Source: Prostheceraeus crozeri (lineage: Eukaryota; Platyhelminthes; Polycladida; Euryleptidae). From it: a stretch of 64,000 nucleotides of DNA. This document shows positions 29,181 through 40,700 of the stretch, piece by piece. Position 1 is the first letter of the stretch. Every line of letters begins with the position of its first letter. Under the pieces are notes generated by a model. That model was not told the DNA's origin, did no database searches, and worked only from the letters and a program-made list of their open reading frames with translations. Location: contig CAJQUW010011250.1 of NCBI GenBank assembly GCA_907163375.1, forward strand, positions 1 to 64,000. The letters are read 5' to 3'. Position numbers and translations under genes: made by a program.

Positions 29181-30519
29181 TCAAGCTTGCCGCTTCGCCT
29201 CCGGCTCGTTCACGGAAGCAGGTGGTCGCTTCTCTTTGATATCTGTAAAGAAAGAAGTTGTTAGTTATTATCTTGAACTCTAAGTTACTTGTTTTAAACT
29301 TACAGATCTTCTCAGGACGTGGCTCGAACAGGAATCCTGTGATCGCCTCCTTGTGGTCGAATGTAAAGTGAAGGCATTCGATACCTTTTTTAGCCCTGCT
29401 ATAACACATCTCGTCTCTGCCACGTTCACAGAGGAGCGGTCTTGCGGGCACACGTCCTTTCTTGTCAAGGGGAATGTGGAGGCGACTTGATCGTCGAGTA
29501 CTGCTACTCATTACTTGCTGGTGCAGCTCCTGATTAGTCGCCACCACCTTCCCCAACTGCTTTCGCAGCCCTTCCACCTCCTCCCTCATCTTTCTTAACT
29601 CCTTCTCCTGACTCTCTCTCTCGATGAGGAGCTGCTCTTCTTTAGCCTTACTAGCGAGGTGCGAGAACCTCTCGCGATCGAGCTCTCCTTCTTTCTCAAA
29701 AAGACTAGCTTGAGTCTTCTTGAGCTCCTGAGTGACTCGCGAGAGGTTCTCGGAACTCGCTTTATAGAAGAAGCAGTCCCTCTTCCACACCTCCAACTCA
29801 TTCTTCAGCTTGTCATAGTTATCAACCAGTGGTGGGCGCATAATGAAGTTGCGACATTGAGCCGCAATCCCACCACTGGTTGATAACTTAGCCGGCTGCA
29901 CCTCGCTATCGAGGTCAACGTCCCTCACCGCCTCTACCTCGCTATCGAGGTAGACACTCTCGACTAGGTCAACCTTCGTCGAGCCTTTATCCTCCTCCTC
30001 TTCCTCACTGTCGCTGCTACTTGTAGCCGACTCATCGCTAGAGGAGGAGGAGGAGGAGGATTTACTCGACTTCGGAGAAGACTCAATCGGAGTGGGTGAG
30101 AGAGCCTTTGCTGGCATGCTAGAAGATGGAGCCTCTGCTGTCGTGATAGACTCGACAGCAGACTGAGCCTCTAGAATCGGGGTGGGCGAGAGAGCCTTTG
30201 CTGGTGCACAAGATGAGGGAGGCTTTGCTGACGTGATAGCCTCGATAGCACACTGAGTCTCCAGAGCTTTCAACTCTGAGCTGAAGAGACTTTGCTTCGC
30301 CTCCTCAGTCAGCTCTGGTTGACTGCAGCTGCTATGCTTGGCATGCCACTCCGGTAGCGTCTCGACAAGGCGAGATGCATTATGGCTGCTACAAAAGTAT
30401 CGAATGCCCCCTACCATTCGCTTATGTGCACAAGAATGCTTCTTAAAGGCATCGCTGCGAAAAATCTTTGAGCAGACGCAAAGCTTAAAAGCCGTCTTTG
30501 CGTTGTTGTAGTTAACCAT
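29181..30519 (-). CDS. Coiled-coil, Ser-rich regulatory-looking protein, spliced (425 aa)
   Basis: The CDS is read as complement(join(29181..29242, 29304..30519)). The 61-nt intron has GTAAGT and TTCTTTACAG ends, and splicing gives a short basic tail with a proper stop. ATG at 30519 follows a splice acceptor (CACTTCAG at 30523). The N-terminus has Cys/His pairs (FKLCVCSKIF, FKKHSCAHK) resembling a zinc finger. A duplicated 'PAKALSPTPI' segment follows, then a Ser/Asp/Glu-rich stretch and a long coiled coil (KNELEVWKRD, LRKMREEVEGLRKQLGKVV). Function is unknown; nuclear DNA-associated or scaffold roles would fit. Confidence 0.65.
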
Positions 30520-30522
30520 TTT

Positions 30523-31140
30523 CTGAAGTGAAAAGGGGAAAACAATGATTATAATTCCGTAAACGTTTGATAGCAAACGGAAAAGAATGATTTTACACTT
30601 AGTGAGGAATGATAGATTTGAGTGTAGTGAGTGGCACTAGATCCCGTCGACAGCCCGAAGGCCTTGTACTGATCACTAGGGAAGTGAGAGATCTTCCCCG
30701 ATACCCGCTCTTTACAGCTGAAGACATCATTGTCACTGCCCCGAAGTGGTAACAGGAACGCCGAGTCAAAGGTAGTGATCAGTAGCTGGGATCCAACCCC
30801 TCAAAGCTGCCTTAGACTTAGTTACATTTCAAATCTGATAGCAGATTTGAACTCAGCATACTTGAAAACCTTAGTCTACATGTTAAAACTTTGAAAAAAC
30901 TGAAAATTAAGAATTTTTAAAAAATTCCGCATTTTACTACTCATACTACTTTTAAAAAATTTTATCAGTAGTAAAGACACTATCAAACTCTATCACACAA
31001 ACTTTGAAGTAAGAAGATAGCTTGCCTACTTCAAAAGATAGAGTCCTTTGCAACCCGATATCGGGAGCTCAGAGCGACGACCGTCGCTTACCTCGTCTTT
31101 CGATGAAGTGATCAGACTTGCGTTGTCGGGGGTTTATATA
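30523..31140 (-). promoter_or_regulatory. Promoter and 5'-UTR intron of the coiled-coil gene
   Basis: TATATAAA on the minus strand (31140-31133) is followed about 40 bases on by a donor GACGAG/GTAAGC (intron starts at 31091). The acceptor TTTTCACTTCAG at 30523 lies three bases before the ATG. The implied 569-nt intron holds no ORF. It explains the 600 bases without a gene between the coding region and the terminal repeats. Confidence 0.55.
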
Positions 31141-31310
31141 TGCTCGGAAGAAAACTTAAAATGGCTCTATCTCCGAAAGTATTCATCGTAGCGACATGCG
31201 GTTTGTTGCAAACGATTTGTCTCATCATTCTTTACAATATGACACCTCAACCATTCTCATATGACCACGGGAAGTTGGTGTGTCAGCACATGACCATGTA
31301 ACATGCCACA
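31141..31310. other. Spacer between the right-end promoter and the terminal repeats
   Basis: About 170 bases without gene or repeat that I can recognise. Confidence 0.4.
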
Positions 31311-32484
31311 AGTGAAAAAATTCCTAAGTGTGGGAGCTCCAGTGTGGTGAAAATTTTGAAAAATTTAAAACTTCCGAATTTTGACCTGGGACCTTTACCA
31401 AAACATTTTCCATCAAATTTCGCTGACGTCCCCCCCCCCCTCTGGACAGCTTGCTTCGATCTTGGCTTCCAGTGGACGGATTTTGTCGAGTGAGGTGTCA
31501 TTTGAAAGCTAAGAGTGAGACAAATTCAGTGAAAGAATCGGCTTGTTCCTATCTGTCTTCGTTTACATGTGAGACGCCATTTAAGATTTTAGGTCGGAGC
31601 TCACCTGAAAAAATCCTAAGTGTCAGAGTGACTTTGTATGGGAAAAATTAAAAATTTTCCAAAGTGTGGAATTTCGACCTGGGACCTTTACCAAAGTTTG
31701 TTTCATCAAATTTCGCTGACTCCCCCCCCCCCTTTGATCTAACTTTGGTTCTAGTGGACGGATTTTGTTCGTTCGACTTGCATTGGAAAGAGGATGAAAC
31801 ACTGCTCGACCGCATTTTTCGTTGCGAGTCAATCGGAGCAGCCGTTCAAAAGTTAGAGCGGTTACAAGATTTTAGGTCGGAGCTCACCTGAAAAAATCCT
31901 AAGTGTCAGAGTGACTTTGTATGGGAAAAATTAAAAATTTTCCAAAGTGTGGAATTTCGACCTGGGACCTTTACCAAAGTTTGTTTCATCAAACTTTGAA
32001 ATTTCACTGACTCCCCCCCCCCTTTGATCTAACTTTGGTTCTAGTGGACGGATTTTGTTCGTTCGACTTGCATTGGAAAGAGGATGAAACACTGCTCGAC
32101 CGCATTTTTCGTTGCGAGTCAATCGGAGCAGCCGTTCAAAAGTTAGAGCGGTTACAAGATTTTAGGTCGGAGCTCACCTGAAAAAATCCTAAGTGTCAGA
32201 GTGACTTTGTATGGGAAAAATTAAAAATTTTCCAAAGTGTGGAATTTCGACCTGGGACCTTTACCAAAGTTTGTTTCATCAAATTTCGCTGACTCCCCCC
32301 CCCCTTTGATCTAACTTTGGTTCTAGTGGACGGATTTTGTTCGTTCGACTTGCATTGGAAAGAGGATGAAACACTGCTCGACCGCATTTTTCGTTGCGAG
32401 TCAATCGGAGCAGCCGTTCAAAAGTTAGAGCGGTTACAAGATTTTAGGTCGGAGCTCACCTGAAAAAATCCTAAGTGTCAGAGT
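31311..32484 (+). repeat. Right subterminal repeats in direct (left-end) orientation
   Basis: A diverged unit (31311-31430) and the 'cttgcttcgatcttggcttc' segment (about 31450) come first. Units starting AAGATTTTAGGTCGG follow at 31583, 31866, 32156 and 32438. Their orientation equals that at the left end, opposite to what a simple terminal inverted repeat demands here. The last unit is cut at about 32484, where an inverted unit begins. Confidence 0.88.
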
Positions 32485-32930
32485 GAGCTCCGGCCTAAAA
32501 TCTTGTAACCGCTCTAACTTTTGAACGGCTGCTCCGATTGACTCGCAACGAAAAATGCGGTCGAGCAGTGTTTCATCCTCTTTCCAATGCAAGTCGAACG
32601 AACAAAATCCGTCCACTAGAACCAAAGTTAGATCAAAGGGGGGGGGGAGTCAGCGAAATTTGATGAAACAAACTTTGGTAAAGGTCCCAGGTCGAAATTC
32701 CACACTTTGGAAAATTTTTAATTTTTCCCATACAAAGTCACTCTGACACTTAGGATTTTTTCAGGTGAGCTCCGACCTAAAATCTTGTAACCGCTCTAAC
32801 TTTTGAACGGCTGCTCCGATTGACTCGCAACGAAAAATGCGGTCGAGCAGTGTTTCATCCTCTTTCCAATGCAAGTCGAACGAACAAAATCCGTCCACTA
32901 GAACCAAAGTTAGATCAAAGGGGGGGGGGA
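32485..32930 (-). repeat. Right subterminal repeats in inverted orientation
   Basis: From GAGCTCCGGCC at 32485 the 280-bp units run on the minus strand, with CTT of the unit start at about 32502 and 32784. They join the outer right terminal repeat at about 32930. Together with the preceding block they form a large palindrome with a centre of about 23 bases at 32460-32483. Confidence 0.88.
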
Positions 32931-33320
32931 CGTCAGCGGAAAAATTTTTATCTCCGATTGCTTTCAAATTCACCATACAGATGCAGAATTTCACGCTGAA
33001 TCCGAATCTCACCTCCGTTTTCACATCCGAGGCCGCGTTTCGACACTACACACCAAAACATACCACAGTTTAACCAAGACAACCTAGACGGTCGCCCACG
33101 TCAACCTAGACGGTCGCCCACGTCAACCTAGACGGTCGCCCAAGTCCACCAGGCGGTCGGACACAGACACCCGAGACTCACACACTGGCGGACCAGAGGG
33201 GGGGGGGGACGGCAGCAGAACCTCGACGGCACATCACGACACTGGCGGACCAGAGGGGGGGGGGGACTCAGCGATGGCGGCCATCTTGCGCTATCTGGTG
33301 TTCGCCGTTTTCTTACTACT
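32931..33320 (-). repeat. Polinton right terminal inverted repeat, outer part
   Basis: Inverted counterpart of 9064-9440, ending CTTACTACT at 33320. It has three copies of the 22-bp GGGCGACCGTCTAGGTTGAC-type subrepeat against two on the left, plus scattered substitutions and longer G-runs. The two ends have therefore not been recently homogenised. Confidence 0.92.
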
Positions 33321-35675
33321 CCTATGTGCTATGGAAATAACTTTCTGATCATTTATCAATCAAGCATCAATCCTGCAATCATTTTGTGAAGAGATCTTCG
33401 TATATTTGGCAATGACAAAAATAACTGCAATTAATTGATTGTTCATATTATCCAATTAAACTAATTGATTGCTATAAAAAATGAGGCCAATTAATGTGTA
33501 ATTAATTTTTCCAGCTCTTGTCTCTGAAGCTGGTTTTGTTGAGTAACGACATTCGAAAGTTAGAATTTATTTCTCAGTAATTTTTATGTAATTAATCAGG
33601 ACGCGTCCATAATTAGCCTCGAAGTATTTATTCAAATTAAACTTTCTGTCGTAAGGAACTCCTTGCAAATATTGTGTTAAATTAAGAGTTTGCATAGACA
33701 TCAATGGGTAATCGAAGTAAACTGATCTCTCGGTTGATAAATGAAGCAACGGCAAACATCCTTAGAATTCAGTTCGTCAAATACTCGAAACTTGAGACTT
33801 AAGTCCAATAAAATGACTATTTATAACATCTCTTGATGTGAAAATATTGTTTTGATCTGGAAATGTAGGCGGTGGCAATTTCTCTATTTGTCATTAACTG
33901 AATTATTTATGTGCTCTGATAAATAGCAACTTACTGTTCCCGTTGAAATGTAAACATTAAAGTCAACAATTATTTCGTGATTGCTATTTATTAATAGCCC
34001 GTGTTTAAAGACTACACCAATAACTGACTTTAAAGAAATGCCACTTGTGGTGGCAAACTATCTGTATCGAAAACAAGAACGTCTTTTAGCAGACACGTTG
34101 ATCCAAATTTGGCCGAAGAATTTATTGCAGTTGTAAATTTTACGTTTCTCTTGACCTGGAAGAAGCTTGGTCGTGGTCATTGTAGATTTGTCAATGACAT
34201 TAAAATTCATTCATCTATTGGAATGTACGTCTTGTTCTATCGACATTCGAGGATTTGACAGTCAACAAACCGTTAAATTTTAGATACGACCCAAAATTGA
34301 ATGTGAGGTTCGACTGTCCTTTGAAAAATGGATATTTAATTTGTTATTAACATCCGGTACCGAATAGTGAATTCCAACTATCCGGTGTGCAACTGGGATA
34401 AAGTGCTATTAAGTATAATCGAGTACTGCAGTGTGTTATTCATTGAGCAAGATAAAGATAAGCGCAGAAATGTTGGAAAAGATATCTCGAATGACACATC
34501 AAATCATCTTTGGCAATCATTGCACCGAATTCCCGCGGATTCGAATGCACTCCCGTTATAAATGAGTCAGAAGACATAATCCCGTAAAACGTCACATCAA
34601 TATGAAATTCGTGTAAAATTGTAGCAGAATATCCAACTATGAGACATCGAAATGCAGTAATCCAGAGGTTGGCAGCCTGCGGGCCGCGGTTCCTCTTCAA
34701 AACAGACAATACAGAGGCATAAATTAGTTTTTAGCTTTAGATTAATTGCACAATTTTTGCTGGGTTTAGCAATCTATTATTGCATTTTGTACAGTTTTTT
34801 TTCGATTACTTCTTTGTGAATCAGAATCCACATTAACAGCAGACAAATAAATTGAAGTTATCCTCCGTTTTCGATTCAGTTACAAAGAAGAACTTAGATT
34901 GAGGTACAAAAGATTTATTGATTGTGTTATTGAATAAAATATCTACATCAAGTAAGCCTGCAGGCTTGGAGATGCATTAAATTTCTAGATTCTTGACAAA
35001 AGCTGGTTGGAATAGCAAATAGAAAGTGTGAATCCACCCCTCTACCACTGATGTCAAAACAGCCTGAAAGAAATAATTGAGTTATCAAAGAAATCAAGCT
35101 ACTATTGAAATACTACATCCTCGTCTAGATGGATAACATGAGTATGCAGTGCCGTTACCGGATAAGCCTAGTGCATATACGAGTGCAAATGAATTACGTG
35201 CAAACATAAGCTCAAATGATAGATGTGGACTAAGCTTGAAAAGTTCACAAGAAATCGACGTTTGATTGGGAAAAATGTAGAAGAAAAACTGGAAACTAAT
35301 TCACAAGGCAATTAATGAAATTCATGAAAACAAACTTCATAATGCATAATGTGCATGCTATACATATATTGTAATATGTAGAAAAAATAATGTTGCATAT
35401 AGAGTTTGCTGAAACTATAATTGCATTTTGCTTCGTTGTTTGATTGAAACTAATCTTGGAGCGGTGAAATGAAAAGGTAGGTATGCCTGCATAATTAACA
35501 TGAAACTGCGGTCAGTTACCTAAAGAGGCTCTTACAAGATGGAAGACAATATTTTTCATTGAATATTTGTGGGCGTGAAAGTTATTACCGTACAAAACAC
35601 AATACTTTATTTTGTCGACATTTCTCAAAACTTTAATCCAAACACTATTCGCGATTTCACACATATCTGTAGAAG
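33321..35675. other. AT-rich flank without a gene
   Basis: No sustained reading frame with protein features. One possible hAT-type end is listed separately. Spans such as 33420-33500 are rich in TTAATTGATT words. Confidence 0.5.
34663..34692 (+). repeat. Possible hAT-type terminus, solitary
   Basis: CAGAGGTTGGCAGCCTGCGG followed by GCCGCG resembles the CAGRGGT...GGCAACCTGCGG ends of Charlie/ZBED-type hAT elements. I could not find a matching inverse end or an 8-bp duplication nearby, so it may be a fragment. Confidence 0.3.
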
Positions 35676-35920
35676 CCGTAAATCGGCAACACATCTGCTG
35701 AGACCGTAAATTGGCACAATGATAAACCGCAGCCAAAATTGTCGAAATTCGCCTACAGTATTGGTCTACCGCGGGGTAATATTCTGACGGAAAATCATAA
35801 GCATTGAATCAATACTTTTGGAGAAAATTGAAAATTTAGAAAAATATTTTAGGACGCTGAAATGCGTAAATCGGCAACTTTAATTATTATATGAACTCAT
35901 ATTCACGCTGCCGATTTCCG
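35676..35920. repeat. Cluster of CGTAAATCGGCAAC motifs
   Basis: CCGTAAATCGGCAAC occurs at 35676-35690, a variant CCGTAAATTGGCA at 35704, GCGTAAATCGGCAAC at 35864-35878, and an inverted variant GCTGCCGATTTCCG at about 35909. The same word family recurs in the 189-bp satellite and at 46741-46819, so it marks a dispersed repeat. Confidence 0.55.
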
Positions 35921-36227
35921 TACTCTACAAGTAAAATTTCACCAGACAAAACATTGTTTCCTAGTAATGGGTACTAATGGTTGCCATCAGCCTCAGTACT
36001 GTAATACATTTAACACAATGTGATATGGCAAAATGGCAAATAGCCTAATAATTAATGATTTAAAATATGAATCATTGCTTACATTTGATGTTGTGTGATG
36101 AACCAGTAAATTAATTAGAAACATCTGCTGTGTCAAAATCTGATACAGTAAGAATATTCAATTAAAGTACTTTAGAGGAACGGTAATGAACAACAACATC
36201 GTGACTAGAGCAATGCGATCTGTCTGA

Positions 36228-37735
36228 TATGACTGAGAAATGCGATATGTCTGTTGAAAGGAGGCCATTGTATCGGTTGTCAAATCGGTTACTTGCTTCT
36301 TTAAAATATTGTAGAAGGTGTAAATCGACAACTCGTGCCGCCAGAGAAGATACAACAATCTTTCCCTGGCTTCTGAGTTCTGAGTGATGCACGAGATTCA
36401 ACAGCATCATAATGACCTAAAACAACCCGATCTGACTGATATTCGGCTGAACATTACTCTCTGAATCGGCAAACTGGTTACTTGCTGCATTAAGAGATTG
36501 TAGAAGGCGTAAATCGACAACTCGTGCCGCCAGAGAAGATACAACAATCTTTCCCTGGCTTCTGAGTTCTGAATGATGCACGAGATTCAACAGCATCATA
36601 ATGACTTAAAACAACCCGATCTGACTGATATTCGGCTGAACATTACTCTCTGAATCGGCAAACTGGTTACTTGCTGCATTAAGAGATTGTAGAAGGCGTA
36701 AATCGACAACTCGTGCCGCCAGAGAAGATACAACAATCTTTCCCTGGCTTCTGAGTTCTGAGTGATGCACGAGATTCAACAGCATCATAATGACTTAAAA
36801 CAACCCGATCTGACTGATATTCGGCTGAACATTACTCTCTGAATCGGCAAACTGGTTACTTGCTGCATTAAGAGATTGTAGTAGGCGTAAATCGACAACT
36901 CGTGCCGCCAGAGAAGATACAACAATCTTTCCCTGGCTTCTGAGTTCTCAATGATGCACGAGATTCAACAGCATCATAATGACTTAAAACAACCCGATCT
37001 GACTGATATTCGACTGAACATTACTCTCTGAATCGGCAAACTGGTTACTTGCTGCATTAAGAGATTGTAGTAGGCGTAAATCGACAACTCGTGCCGCCAG
37101 AGAAGATACAACAATCTTTCCCTGGCTTCTGAGTTCTGAGTGATGCACGAGATTCAACAGCATCATAATGACTTAAAACAACCCGATCTGACTGATATTC
37201 GGCTGAACATTACTCTCTGAATCGGCAAACTGGTTACTTGCTGCATTAAAATATTGTAGAAGGCGTAAATCGACAACTCGTGCCGCCAGAGAAGATACAA
37301 CAATCTTTCCCTGGCTTCTGAGTTCTGAGTGATGCACGAGATTCAACAGCATCATAATGACTTAAAACAACCCGATCTGACTGATATTCGGCTGAACATT
37401 ACTCTCTGAATCGGCAAACTGGTTACTTGCTGCATTAAGAGATTGTAGTAGGCGTAAATCGACAACTCGTGCCGCCAGAGAAGATACAACAATCTTTCCC
37501 TGGCTTCTGAGTTCTGAGTGATGCACGAGATTCAACAGCATCATAATGACTTAAAACAACCCGATCTGACTGATATTCGGCTGAACATTACTCTCTGAAT
37601 CGGCAACTGGTTACTTGTTTCATTAAAATATTGTAGAAGGTGTAAATCGACAACTCGTGCCGCTAGAGAAGCTGCAACAAACTCTCCGCAGCATCTGAGC
37701 TAGCTGGAAGCAATAAGAAAAGACACAGTAACTTA
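36228..37735. repeat. 189-bp tandem satellite, about eight copies
   Basis: The unit (ACCCGATCTGACTGATATTC ... CAACAGCATCATAATGACTT) repeats with a period of exactly 189 bp at 36417, 36606, 36795, 36984, 37173, 37362 and 37551. The first copy (36228-36416) and the last (37551-37735) are diverged; the middle ones are nearly identical. 189 is a multiple of three, so each unit shows the same 60-residue minus-strand frame ending in a stop. I take this as a by-product of repetition, not a protein. Confidence 0.9.
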
Positions 37736-40700
37736 AACAATGCGATCTGTGTAGATCAGAACTCACTGAATCGCCAAACAGGCTGTTATGAGCTCTCTAT
37801 GACTTTTAAGCGAAATAAGAGAGAGATAGACGAAGATATCCTAGTGACTCAGAACAATGAATGTACGGTAGAAAAGGCATGCAGCTCATGCTATCGCCAA
37901 ACGTGTTACTTGCTTTTTTAAGAAATTGTTAAGTTGCAATCGTCAACTCTTGCTGCTACAGAAAATCTTCAACGACCTTTCATAAGTTAATGAGCGTGGT
38001 GAGAAATACAAGAGCAGCATAGTAACTGAAAGAAATGTGCTCAGTCTGATGATCGTCTAAGATCGGTCACTCAATGAAGAAAACGGATTACTTGGCTCTA
38101 CTAGAGCATGATTTGCAGTGTATTCATCTTATTCCTAGGCAAATTTGCGTGGCTGCAGGTTTCTACATCGTTTCAATTTTATCATTATTCTGACCATCTT
38201 ATTACGATTTTCTACATGTATAGTCTTTATTCTGTAGTAGTATACATTCCACAGAATTAGATTCATCTGCGCGCGCTTCGGTTTCCTAGAAAGGAAGAGT
38301 TATATGTAACCTTAATATCGAAATTGCACATCACAGAATTTGACACCTTGTTCCTTCTCGAATGGATAATTCGTGTATCGCTTGCTATTGGAAATGGCAA
38401 ACAATGAGCTGTCACCAGAGCCAGTGAGAGATGCGTGCGTGCTGTGATATCATTACGCACACACCAAAACACACATCGTGTCGGGTTAACATTCGATTCA
38501 TTGAATGCACTATACAGTGAGAAATGCCGAGGAATGGATGTGAAAACATCAAGTGAACTAATTTTCGTACGCCTGGTAGTTTCTTTAATAATGATCGGAG
38601 GGGCCAACATTATGGAGAAAACTTGTGCGCAATGATCTGAATTCTTCGAATCCTAAGGAAATTTGGCAATCGAAGCACTCAGCTGGAACTCACATTAATC
38701 CGCAAACGACGCACGACTTTTTTTTCCTATTTCTGTAAGGTATTAGGAATTCCTTTTTGCCCACTTAATAGGTTCTTCGATGGGTAATAGGTTTCGTATT
38801 TATCACACTTCTAGCAAACCGAAGCAGACAAACAAAATATTTAATTCTGTGATACATTCATTTTAACTTGAATTCGCTAACGTGTAGCAGCTAAACTCAC
38901 TGGTTTATATTGGTTCCCGGACTAAACAATACAACCGTCACAGCAGGTCACTCCATCCCAGAGTTACTACCATATTTAAAGCCATCGCTGAAAGCATGCG
39001 ACTCGAGAGAGAACGAATATTGTGTTGGTGTCTCTTGTCTGTCAGCGATGACTCACGTTCACGCTGCAATCGGGAGCAAGCATGATTGACGCCAGGCAAA
39101 TTCTGCACCACAGACGTAATTGAAGAACCAATTAAATTGATTGTCTTCTCACAGGTTCAGTTAACTGAAGGTGACCAGATTTTTAAATCCAAAACCGGGT
39201 CACCTTACAAAGTAAGAAAATGGGTCCATAAGTGCATAGGAAAATTGTTGGGTAATCATCAAACTATGAGAATCATGGAATCTTTTTTTTACTTCGTTCT
39301 CTCGCCTAATGTAACGTAAATCGATTTAGGCAGCTGTGTTTGGTTTTACATTTCTCTGTTATTTCGTGTGTATATTCTGGTGTTAGCTTTTCATATCAAC
39401 AATTATGCAGTCATTTACTGAATACCTTCCCATTTTCAGTAGTTTTTAGTGCATTTCTTCAATCGATGTTCAATCATTGATTGTTTACCTCGTTACGTTC
39501 AATACATAGAACTTGATTTTAGCGCTCATGGTATAGATATAGACTGAGATCTTTTTCTATGGTTCAGGACTTATTGCCTCGACCTCGCTATGATCCATGA
39601 CTGATTCTTATTCTTATGACTGACTTTCATTCCCCTCTGTCACACCGAGAGAAGACTGCGAACATTTTTTCCTTATGCATGCACCTTATATAATCAGTAC
39701 ATTTGAATGTTTTCCTATTGTTCTGACCACAGAAATACTTACGACTATATTTATACGTATTTCTACTTTTCTGACTTTGTAACTCGACCTTTTGTAATGC
39801 AGCTTATGATTTTCAGTCTACAAATATACGTACGCATTCTATTCTTAGCACACGTGGTGTACTATGCTTTAAACTAAATTTAAATAAAAATATCTGAAGC
39901 TGAAATTTTGAACTGAGACACGGCAAAACCGGGATGTCTGGCCATTTTGAGTTAACTTGACTCTAAACACTAGCCTGATTCCCGTATTCGTCCACAACTC
40001 CGTATGAGGGTTGCGAAATCATACATCCGAAAAGGACATTTCATTTTCAACTTCTCATCTACTCAGCATAAATAACCTCACAGTGAACAACTCATCTTTA
40101 TATTATTTTTGAGATTAAAATGATTATTTCGTGAGGGGACTCGGTCTTACGCACGCATGCTTCTTTTGCGCACGACGATTACTCAAACTGAATTGAAGAT
40201 TACTCGTGCGTGATTGTCTGTGCGTAATGAGGGGTCTTTATCACGCCTCGCCAATCAATAGCTCCTCAACCTATCGAATGAAGAGGAGAGGGATTTAAGG
40301 TGTGATTAGGTTAGTGTTTATCGCAGTGACAGAATGCACGCGTGTTGACAACTTCTGCTATCGAACTCGTCCACCTCAAGAATGAGATTGTACATGAACA
40401 GAGACAAACTGACCGAGGGTCAGATTAACGACTGTCTCCATGACCATTATACTGAACATCATAGAAACAGGAGACCCCAACGATCGCGCTGTATCCAGAT
40501 CTCTCATTTGCTGTCAAAAATGTAACGATCATTGTTTAATTCAAGAAATTACCTAACCAATTTCAAAAAGCATACATGGCAAACATGACTATTCTAAGGG
40601 TAGTAAAACTGAAATTATGTTTTCAATCATTAATTTCATGCAATTCATCGGATCACAATTAGGCCTTATCAAAAATACGGCATTTCACTGTAATTTCGTG

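Larger units (their letters stand above)
9064..33320 (+). mobile_element. Polinton (Maverick) / adintovirus-like element, about 24 kb
   Basis: An inverted repeat beginning AGTAGTAAGAAAACGGCG at 9064 recurs inverted, ending at 33320. Between them lie protein-primed DNA polymerase, chromodomain integrase, packaging ATPase, adenain-like protease and capsid genes, the defining Polinton set. Size, AG...CT termini and gene content fit the class. Adjacent 6-bp flanks (TATTAA left, CCTATG right) do not match, so no target duplication is visible. Several genes carry single-base frameshifts, whereas the polymerase, ATPase, major capsid and protease frames are open throughout. The right end has an extra block of terminal repeats in the opposite orientation. 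Confidence 0.95.

Noticed and set aside
36162..37544. Repeated 60-codon minus-strand frames
   Set aside because: One per 189-bp satellite unit, each closed by a stop, with no domain; the period being a multiple of three explains them.
36228..37735. CRISPR-like array
   Set aside because: The whole 189-bp unit repeats with no unique spacers, and the DNA is eukaryotic.
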